Shown here: one piece after another, positions 57,140 to 64,000 of the stretch | Layout of the letters: each line of letters opens with the position of its first letter | Position numbering within the stretch: the first letter of the stretch is position 1 | Source of the DNA: Eriocheir sinensis | Lineage: Eukaryota; Arthropoda; Malacostraca; Decapoda; Varunidae | Length of the DNA: 64,000 bases | Direction: 5' to 3' | Assembly (NCBI RefSeq): GCF_024679095.1 | Contig: NC_066562.1 | Span: forward strand, 5,437,601 to 5,501,600 | Translations under genes and position numbers: made by a program | The notes under the pieces: generated by a model | What the model was told of the DNA's origin: nothing | Databases searched by the model: none | What the model saw: only the letters and a program-made list of their open reading frames with translations

Positions 57140-57620
57140 GTAAAATTCAGCAGGCGATTGGAAATTCATACTGATGGTTAACTAATGAACACCTTACATG
57201 TCATAGTTAATAGTTCCTCTTATTTACCACTAAAAGGACTGGCATTCCTTCCCCTACAGACACCACCACAACCACCACCCCCTGAACCACACCAACCAGC
57301 ACTACCAAAACACCCAGCACCCCCCACCCCCTCCCCTCCCCACAGGACCACCCATCCCACCACACCCAGGACCACCACGATCAAATACTTTCATGTAGAA
57401 GTTTCAAATGAATCTATTTTCTCTTACAGTATCAGCAGTTAGCAGGCTTTTTTTCCCCCCTCCTAAAACTGCTTCTGTTACTATACGCACACACACACAC
57501 TCACACACACACACACACACAAAAAAAAAAAAAGATTCTGCTTACACACACACACTCACACACACACACACACACAAAAAAAAAAAAAGATTCCAGATTG
57601 GATAGCTTATTTCACACTGA
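57140..57620 (+). repeat. left arm of a large inverted repeat
   Basis: Ordered blocks CAGCAGGCGATTGGAAATTC, CACCTTACATGTCATAGTTA, CACCACCACAACCACC, CACCACGATCAAATACTTTC, CTCTTACAG and CCTCCTAAAACTGCTTC recur inverted at 58145-58540. A CA/A-tract duplication lies at 57485-57590, present only in this arm. Confidence 0.85.
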
Positions 57621-58111
57621 TGTTAAAAATCTATCATTATGTTCTGTGTTTAGAGTCCCTTTGTGAGTGGTGTGCAGTAAGGACTTTGGCATTTAGCTCC
57701 AGTCTTGTGCTTCACTAGTATGGCAGGAACTCCCTATCAGTTGTTATTACCAGCAGGACATCCTCTTGATTGTGAGGGAAGTGCGTGTGGAATTAATTAG
57801 TGAGTGAGGAAAGCATACCAGTGCCACAGCTTGGTGTACTCTGAATGCACAAGTCTGGTCATCTGGGCTGATCATCCCGCACACCCCAACGTAAGTGTTG
57901 ACATTCAACACTCCCTGAACGTGTATGTACATTCGCAAGAGAGGCATACATAACCGACTCCTATAGATCTGGACCTCCTCTTTCCAATTGTGTTTTTGGT
58001 TTTTAGCTGTGATGAATAGTTTTTGAGATACAGAGGTTAAAGGAGACCTCCCATTGGGCTCCCCGACTGCGCCTGAGGGGATAGTCGCGTCCGTAGCGCG
58101 CAAGGAAAGGG

Positions 58112-58145
58112 TTAAGAAACATGATCCCTGCTGCTACCGGGTTAA
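58112..58145 (+). mobile_element. TTAA-type MITE A fragment g
   Basis: Only the last ~30 bases, GAAACATGATCCCTGCTGCT then ACCGGG-TTAA, preceded by AAAGGG-TTAA. The left break is at the element's internal TTAA. Confidence 0.8.
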
Positions 58146-58545
58146 CATTGGTGTGAAATAAGCTATCCTCTCGAATAATTTTTTCTGTGGTAATGGAAGC
58201 AGTTTTAGGAGGGAAAATAACCTGCTAAATGCTGCTCCTGTAAGAGAACATAGATGCATTTGAGACTGCTACGTGAAAGTATTTGATCATCGTGGTGTGG
58301 TGGTTGGGGTGGTCCTGGTGGGTGGAGGTGCTGGGTATTTTGTCAGTGCTGGTTGGGGTTGTGGTGGTGGTTCAGGAGGTGGTGGTTGTGTTGGTGTTGA
58401 TAGGGTGAGTGCTGGCCTGTTTGGTGGTGCATAAGGGGAACTATTCACTAAGACATGTAAGGTGCTCATGAGTTCACTATTAATACGAATTTCAAGTCGC
58501 CTGCTGCATTTTACCGTGATAGGCTGTCTAATCTCACACCAGCCA
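58145..58545 (-). repeat. right arm of a large inverted repeat
   Basis: Reverse complement of the left arm with roughly 80-85% agreement by eye: GTGAAATAAGCTATCC, GAAGCAGTTTTAGGAGG, TCCTGTAAGAGAACAT, GAAAGTATTTGATCATCGTG, GTGGTTGGGGTGG, GACATGTAAGGTG. Spacer between arms is 57621-58144. Confidence 0.85.
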
Positions 58546-58876
58546 AGTGAAAAGTACATTGTGGCTTGTTGATTGTTTGGGAAGTAGCAATGTGGTTTGT
58601 CATGTGTTCCTTGCAGTCATGTGTTAATCTCCAGAAGCCTATAATCGCCTATGGACCAACCTATGCAAAAAAAACCATCACAACCTGGGAGAAACACCCA
58701 TGTCGAAGCCGGAACATCATATTCAGTGTTCTTAGTCATGGGAAAGGAATATAAAGAGATACGAGAAGTGACAACATTGAAAAAAAGGAAGGATCAAAAG
58801 GAGCCAGACCTATGAAGCAATCTAAGGCAGTATTTGTCGCAAGATGAAAAATGCTAGGTAGAGCCCCATCTCTTAA

Positions 58877-59115
58877 CCCGTCCGCTGCGATTGGCATGGA
58901 TTTTGCCGTCACTGGTAGCCTGGTAACATATACTCCCAGGTCTTTCTCTGCCTCTGTGGTGGATAGTGGAGTGTTTCCCATGTGGTATTGGTATGCTGGA
59001 TATCCCCTCCCAAGGTGCAGGACTACATTTTTCTTCATTGAATTGTAGCAGCCACTTTTTGCTCCTTTCCTGTAGCTTGGTGATGTCTTCTTGTAGGAAA
59101 TCCACAGTCAAGGGG
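58877..59115 (-). mobile_element. TTAA-bounded element R, copy 2, carrying reverse transcriptase fragment
   Basis: TTAA-CCCGTCCGCTGCGATTGGC ... CAGTCAAGGGG-TTAA, 239 bp. The reverse strand reads FLQEDITKLQERSKKWLLQF then NEEKC, and in another frame LHLGRGYPAYQYHMGNTPLS then TEAEKDLGVYVTRLP, the thumb-side region of a non-LTR reverse transcriptase with one frameshift. It overlaps no host gene. Confidence 0.87.
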
Positions 59116-59120
59116 TTAAG

Positions 59121-59574
59121 TAATCCTCCACATAGCAAGAGCAAGCTGTCTGCCGCTAAACAATCCAAGAAGATGCAGTAATGAAAACACAGACTTCCTA
59201 ATATGTGGAATCAATTAAGACCTGTAATCTTTCCTTCTTATCTGGCCTGACTACTCCACTGAAAGACTCAACAACACAGAACAACAACAACAACAACCAC
59301 AACCATATTAGGAAGACAATGAAGACAACAGGAAGATTTTTACTTAACCAGGATTGTAGAAATAAGAAAAAAGTACCCCTATGCAAAATCTGGAAAATAA
59401 GAGACTAGAAAACAAAGGAGCTTGCAATATGTGTGTAGTGAAAGTAAACAAGGTAGAAGAAGGTGCTGTTACAAAGGGTCGGGGTGATGATATTAACCAT
59501 TTTCGGCACCCAAGCGTACACGTTTGACAAGGCTTTCTTTCGTAGGAGTTGTGTCTGGCCTTCCCTTGGGTAGT
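59121..59574. other. no gene recognised
   Basis: Unique AT-rich sequence with a short (ACA)n at 59279-59300 and a fragment of dispersed repeat F at about 59515-59550. Confidence 0.5.
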
Positions 59575-59578
59575 TTAA

Positions 59579-60096
59579 CCGGGTAGCTGTGGGGATCGTG
59601 TTTCTCAAAGGCCCCTCTAAGTGAGAAAATTGAGAAAAAATCATCACTCGCACAAACCATTTCATAATATATATCAAAGCATTTGTCATCATCTATTTTT
59701 GGGGGTTTATATCATGGCAAAGATTTGGCCCGTCGCTGGTACACAGTAAAGCCACAAATTTGGCCCGTCGCTGGTACACAGTAAAGCCACAAATTTGGCC
59801 CATCGCTGGTACACAGTAAAGCCACAAATTTGGCCCGTTGCTGGTACACAGTAAAGCCACAAATTTGGCCCATTGCTGGTACACAGTAAAGCCACAAATT
59901 TGGCCCATCGCTGGTACACAGTAAAGCCACAAATTTGGCCCATCGCTGGTACACAGTAAAGCCACAAATTTGGCCCATCGCTGGTACACAGTAAAGCCAC
60001 AAATTTGGCCCATCGCTGGTACACAGTAAAGCCACAAATTTGGCCCATCGCTGGTACACAGTAAAGCCACAAATTTGGCCCGTCGCTGGTACTGGG
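59579..60096 (-). mobile_element. TTAA-type MITE A, copy h (~10 internal repeats)
   Basis: TTAA-CCGGGTAGCTGTGGGGATC ... CGTCGCTGGTACTGGG-TTAA, 518 bp. Internal 35-bp units are almost identical (GCCACAAATTTGGCCCATCG, CTGGTACACAGTAAA), more homogeneous than in copy a. Three overlapping reverse frames of 115-125 residues are repeat translations. Confidence 0.92.
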
Positions 60097-60454
60097 TTAA
60101 ACTTTTCCTTCTTAATTTTTCTTCTGGAGTCTGTCGAAGATAAAACTAAAGACTATTCATAAACATACCATGGCCTCAGTTCACCTGTTTGAAAAGCCTC
60201 TCATTGAAGTTACAGGGATTTACATGGACTGTTTCGTGATCCCATGATAGTTTTACATGACTTCTGCAACTTGAATGGGAAAATCACCCAAGAAAACCCA
60301 GTTAATCCTCTGTGGCCCTGGAAAATAATCGCAATGGGAGCCCGGTATGTTTAAGAAGATTGAACTAAGCTCCTTCAGTCTTTGTATGGTGTATTTCTAA
60401 GTCATTTTGTTAGGTGTGTCATTGAACAAAAAAAGAGAGAGAGAGAAGAAAAGG

Positions 60455-60590
60455 AGCTGCATTGAAGGTTTTTTTTATTTTATTTTTATTTATTTTTTTA
60501 TTTTTTTAGTTTGTATTTTGCCTCGAGCTTCCTCCCTTCCTGTAAAGAAATATATAATAAAATAAATCAATAAATAAATAAATAAATGAG
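60455..60590 (+). mobile_element. diverged SINE-like element E, copy 10
   Basis: T/A-rich stretch, TTTTGCCTCGAGCTTCCTCC, CTTCCTGTAAAGAAAT and an AATAAATAAATAA tail. The 5' part is not recognisable. Confidence 0.55.
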
Positions 60591-60877
60591 CAACATCCAG
60601 TGAGAATATCTTGCGTCAGGTTGCATAAGCGTTTGGGCGAGGGCAGTGACACGCAGCTGCTGGCAGGTTGTGGGCAGTGGGGAAGGGAGGGACAGGCAGG
60701 GATTTGGCAGAGGGTTGTTAGGCTATATATGTTTCAAACACGTTTACAAATACATCTTGATAACATCCCTTATTATAGATTGACATCATATAATTGCATA
60801 GATTTATACAGATTTATGGATTTTTGCATTTTTCAGTTAGTTTTCTCTGTCAGTTTTCACATTTACAAAACTCTTAA

Positions 60878-61116
60878 CCTGTCCGCTGTGATTGGCACGG
60901 ATTGGGCCTTCACTGGTAGCCTGGTGACATATACTCCCAGGTCTTTCTCTGCTTCTGTGGTGGATAGTGGAGTATTTCCCATGTGGTATTGGTGTGCTAG
61001 ATATCCGCTCCCAAAGTGCATGACTACATATTTCTGCACTGAATTGTAGCAGCCACTTTTTGCTCCACTCATGTAGCTTAGGGATGTCTTCTTGTAGGAT
61101 GTCCACAGTCAAGGCG
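60878..61116 (-). mobile_element. TTAA-bounded element R, copy 3, carrying reverse transcriptase fragment
   Basis: TTAA-CCTGTCCGCTGTGATTGGC ... CAGTCAAGGCG-TTAA, 239 bp. The reverse strand reads ILQEDIPKLHEWSKKWLLQF and, shifted, YHMGNTPLSTTEAEKDLGVY. Same ends as copies 1 and 2. Confidence 0.87.
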
Positions 61117-61126
61117 TTAAGGCATA

Positions 61127-61393
61127 TCACCCTAACAAACCCTTACAGAATACCTCTTTCCATTTCAGGTACTTAATGAAGCTCCTCTCCCTAACAGTTA
61201 ACCCTTAAGACTCCCCCATTCCCCTGTTAGCTCTAAGGCCCAACACCCTTACAGAATACCTCTTTCCATTTCAGGTACTTAATGAAGCTCCTCTCCCTGA
61301 CAGTTACCCCCTAAGACATCCCCCTTTCTCCTATTAGCTTTAAGGCCCGGCACCCTAACAGACTCTTACCGAACACCTTTCTTCCCCTCACAG
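61127..61393 (+). repeat. tandem copies of the 3' splice region upstream of exon 61394
   Basis: Two ~107-116-bp units contain ACAGAATACCTCTTTCCATT, TCAG|GTACTTAATGAAGC, TCCTCTCCCT(A/G)ACAGTTA and CTCTAAGGCCC. A third partial unit runs into the real acceptor. Decoy acceptors are at 61168 and 61274. Confidence 0.85.
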
Positions 61394-61447
61394 GCACCAA
61401 GGCAGCAGAGAACGGAGAGGCGGAGGAGGCAGGGAGGGCACTACTGG
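61394..61447 (+). CDS. short exon of second gene (unnamed nuclear protein)
   Basis: The acceptor is cttcccctcacag|GC and the donor is CTACTGG|gtgagc. The 54-nt exon encodes TKAAENGEAEEAGRALL and leaves one base that, with CT of the next exon, makes GCT (Ala) directly before ATG AAT GGG. It therefore joins in frame to 61520. Read without splicing, it stops at TAG 61462-61464, so it could instead be the last exon of a separate transcript ending GELFP. Two tandem copies of the upstream segment lie at about 61127-61350. Confidence 0.55.
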
Positions 61448-61519
61448 GTGAGCTATTCCCTTAGTGCCATCGCGTAGTGTCGTACCAGTGCCCTCGGCGT
61501 CACTACCCCCTGGCCACAG

Positions 61520-64000
61520 CTATGAATGGGGACGCGGGTGACGCCCCTACCCTTGCCCCGTCCACCACCACCACTGCTGCTGCTACTCCAGTCAGACGAT
61601 CGGCACGGACTCGCAAACCGAACTCGCGATTTGCAGATGACGAGGTCGGGGGTTGCTTCAAGAAAATCGTCTCTGGTATAGGGTCCCCAGAAGCTACCGC
61701 CCCCGCCCCCTCCCCTACCCTAACCCCAGGCCGCCCCAGGAAAGCAACGGGGCGGAGGAAGGACAGCCGGAGCGACGACCGTAGCGATGAGGGAGAGGAG
61801 AGGGGTGAGCGAGGGAGGAAAGACAGCAGGGAGGAGGAGAAAAGTGAGGAACTGGAGGAAAGGAGCGAACGAGGGAGGAAACTAAGTGAGGAGGCAGAGG
61901 AGAAGAGTGAGAAGAGGAGGAAGGAGGAGGTGGTGGAGGAGGAGAGAAGTGAGGTAGTGAAGAAACCCAAGCAGAATGAGGAGCAAGTGGAGAGCGTGGA
62001 GGAAAAAGACGAGCGGAGGAAAGAAAACAGGAGTGAGGACGTGGAGGAAAAACAGGAACGGAGGAGAAAACTTAGCGAGTCCGAGAAGGAGGAGAAGAGG
62101 AGGAGAGACAGCCAGAGCGAGGAGAGAGAGGAAAAACCACCCACTAACTCCCTCCACAATGGCTTAGAGGAAGTGGAGGAGTTCGTGAGGATAACCAGGA
62201 GTGGGCGGAGGGAGGAAGACCCACGGAGGAAACCAATCAGAAAGAGAGGAAAAGGGAAGGATGATGAACGCGAGGAGAACGAGGGAGTAGCGGACAACCC
62301 TAAGATCGCACCTTCCGAAGATAAGAGTAGAGATTCCCCTGCCGGTAAAATCAGTAAACCAGCGACTCAGGAGGGGAGCAGAGCAGTTGAGGAGTCCCCA
62401 CACACCCCCAGTGAACCTGCAAAAAAGACGGACAGTGAGAAAGGCAACAGTGATAAGGAGTGTGTCCAGTCACCCAGTGTAGGGCTCGGGGTGAAGGGTG
62501 TGCGTGAGGGTGCGGATAAGAACACAGACTCACCCATGGACGTAGATCCCCCACCTCATCTGCAGAAGAAGGAGGATGAGGAGAACCCATCGTCGCAGAG
62601 AGATACCATGCACAGGAGGCTGCAGGGACAGGTCGTGACGGTTAGCCTGACAAGACTGACCAGAATGAACTCCACTGCAGCCTCCACTCCACCCACTACC
62701 TCCACCACTGCCACCACCACCACCACTCCTGCTGTCTCCACCGTCACCAGCACCACCACACCCACCACCACTAGTGTAGCCACCACCACTGCACCTGCTA
62801 TCACCACCTCCACCACCACCACCAAGATCACCACCATCACCAGTCACCCCAGGCAGCCAGCACCCAAGCTCATCCCCCCCCAAGCACCTGCAGAACCTCC
62901 CCCAGACCCCAGACTTAACAGGGGACAAAGGAGCAACTTAGTGACACTCGTTGGAGGCCCAGCGTCACCCAGAGCCCCAAGTACGCAAGGCAATGACCCC
63001 AGCGGTACCTCCCCCCCGTCCATTCCTCCGCCATCCCCAGCCACAAGGGGGAAGGAGGGTGTTGTCTTAGCCCCAGGGAGTGGACAGGATGCCAAGGACA
63101 GTGCCAGGGGGTGTGAGAAGGGTGCCAGCTCCCCACAGAAGGTAAAAAGTGCGAGTGTGATGGAGAATATACCCCTGCCTTCTGCTTCCCTCGCCTCCAT
63201 GCCCTCCGCCCCCTCTGCCTCCCCTTCCTCACCCAGACACAGCAGGCAGGAGGAGGAGGCACTAAGGAAGGCAGGAGGGAAGAGGGAGAGAAGTGAGAAG
63301 GAGGACAGTCCAGCAAAACCCATCAAACCAAAGGAGGAAAAGGAGCCGGAGATAACTTCACCTCAGGCTAAGAAGAGGAAAGAGGACCAGAAGGAGGAGG
63401 AGACTAGAGAAGAGAGCAAACAAGAGGAGACGAAGAAGAGACTCGGTGACGCCAAGGAGGAGGACCAGCGGAAGAGGAGGAAAGTGGAGGAGGAGGAGGA
63501 AGAGGTGGAGAGGCATGGCACACCCACACCCACATCACAGAGGGAAACACCACACTGCCCAACTTTAGCTGACATCCACATGCCCCCTGAACCGCCCCCT
63601 GCCCCAGCCACACCAGTACCTCCCCCAGTGCCACCTCTACCCAAGAAGCCCCCAGTCACACCCCAGGACTCCCCCAGAAGCAAGAAAGACGCAGTACTGT
63701 CCCCCAGGGTAGAGCGAGAAGTCCCACGCGAGAAGGAGTCCCCCACACACAACAGGGACTCACAAAGAAGCGGGAATCCTACTCGACCCCTGGAAAAGGA
63801 GACACCCAGGGAGATCAAGGACTCCAGGGATGAGAAGGACGCTGGGAAGGAGCCATTGAAGGATAACACAAACTCCCTCAGAAGCGTTGAGAGGGAGAAG
63901 AGCGAGGAGGCGGTAGAGCAACGCAGCTTGAGTGAAAAAGACGCAAGGGAAGACTCAGGAAATGGAGGTGATAAGGACGAGATAGAAGGCAAAGAAGAGG
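61520..64000 (+). CDS. long charged, disordered nuclear/chromatin-like protein, 3'-partial
   Basis: The frame is open from the acceptor ggccacag|CT at 61520 to the window end: ATG at 61522, then 826 codons with no stop. Residues counted from that Met: ~25-37 RRSARTRKPNSRF, a basic patch common in chromatin proteins; ~70-80 GRPRKATGRRK, an AT-hook-like motif; ~80-210 Arg/Lys/Glu/Ser-rich; ~390-440 Thr-rich; ~440-590 Pro/Ser-rich; ~590-660 acidic/basic with AKKRK and RKRRK clusters; ~675-715 Pro-rich; then Lys/Glu/Asp/Ser-rich. No folded domain is visible before the edge. Codon choice is varied and the frame survives 2.4 kb, unlike the repeat frames elsewhere. Whether Met 61522 is the true start or internal depends on the 72-nt intron. 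I do not recognise the protein; a DNA-binding nuclear role is inferred from composition only. Confidence 0.85.

Noticed and set aside
59693..60072. Three overlapping frames with LWLYCVPAMGQICGFTVYQ-like repeats (also at 50642-51095 and 15092-15283)
   Set aside because: Frameshifted readings of the 35-bp array inside MITE A; the unit is not a multiple of three, so one array gives three equivalent frames.
60600..61049. + strand 149-residue frame
   Set aside because: Its last third lies in the reverse orientation of a captured reverse transcriptase fragment and the first part has no recognisable motif.
61503..62297. Reverse frame of 264 residues, Ser/Phe/Leu-rich, and other reverse frames to 63992
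   Set aside because: Shadow of the long + strand frame, which has varied codon use and chromatin-type motifs.

Overview
The window looks like a piece of nuclear genome from an arthropod, most likely a decapod crustacean. I infer this from long interstitial (TTAGG)n tracts (the arthropod telomere repeat), extreme density of CT/GA/CA/GT microsatellites and minisatellites, a tRNA-derived SINE, several short inverted-repeat DNA elements and non-LTR retrotransposon tails, together with GT-AG introns. There is no bacterial gene organisation, and nearly all long open frames are translated low-complexity repeats.

Between 2430 and 34717 on the + strand lies the 3' two-thirds of a LIM-domain-binding protein gene (LDB / Drosophila Chip). 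Five strongly supported exons (2430-2602, 5417-5626, 6849-6972, 24426-24559, 34430-34717) plus one possible 42-nt cassette exon (15650-15691) join in frame. They encode the rest of the dimerization region, the conserved LDB/Chip segment, the nuclear localization signal, the LIM interaction domain and the C-terminus. The N-terminal exons lie upstream of the window. The introns are 1.2 to 17 kb and are almost entirely tandem repeats. Exons A and B are preceded by about 0.9 and 1.2 kb of nearly pure pyrimidine. The start of exon C is preceded by four tandem decoy copies of its own 3' splice site, the end of exon B has a second copy in the next intron, and exon F has a triplicated upstream segment.

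From 34718 to about 61390 I see no well-supported coding gene. This stretch has a possible 5' exon with a GTCACGTGAC motif (46199-46291), two weak exon candidates (42149-42239, 52552-52594), a 2.3-kb satellite array (42640-44980), several minisatellites and a dense field of mobile elements. The most striking are families bounded by TTAA with CCC...GGG termini, as in piggyBac-type elements. One has CCCGGTAGCAGCG termini and an internal 35-bp repeat varying from about 0 to 24 units. One is a ~240-bp element carrying an antisense fragment of a non-LTR reverse transcriptase. One is a 700-bp element with perfect 14-bp inverted ends.

At the right edge (61394 to beyond 64000, + strand) is the beginning or middle of a second gene. 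It has a 54-nt exon, a 72-nt intron and a long open exon of at least 2481 nt. The product is very charged and apparently disordered, with an AT-hook-like motif and many basic clusters, so it is probably a nuclear or chromatin protein. I cannot name it.
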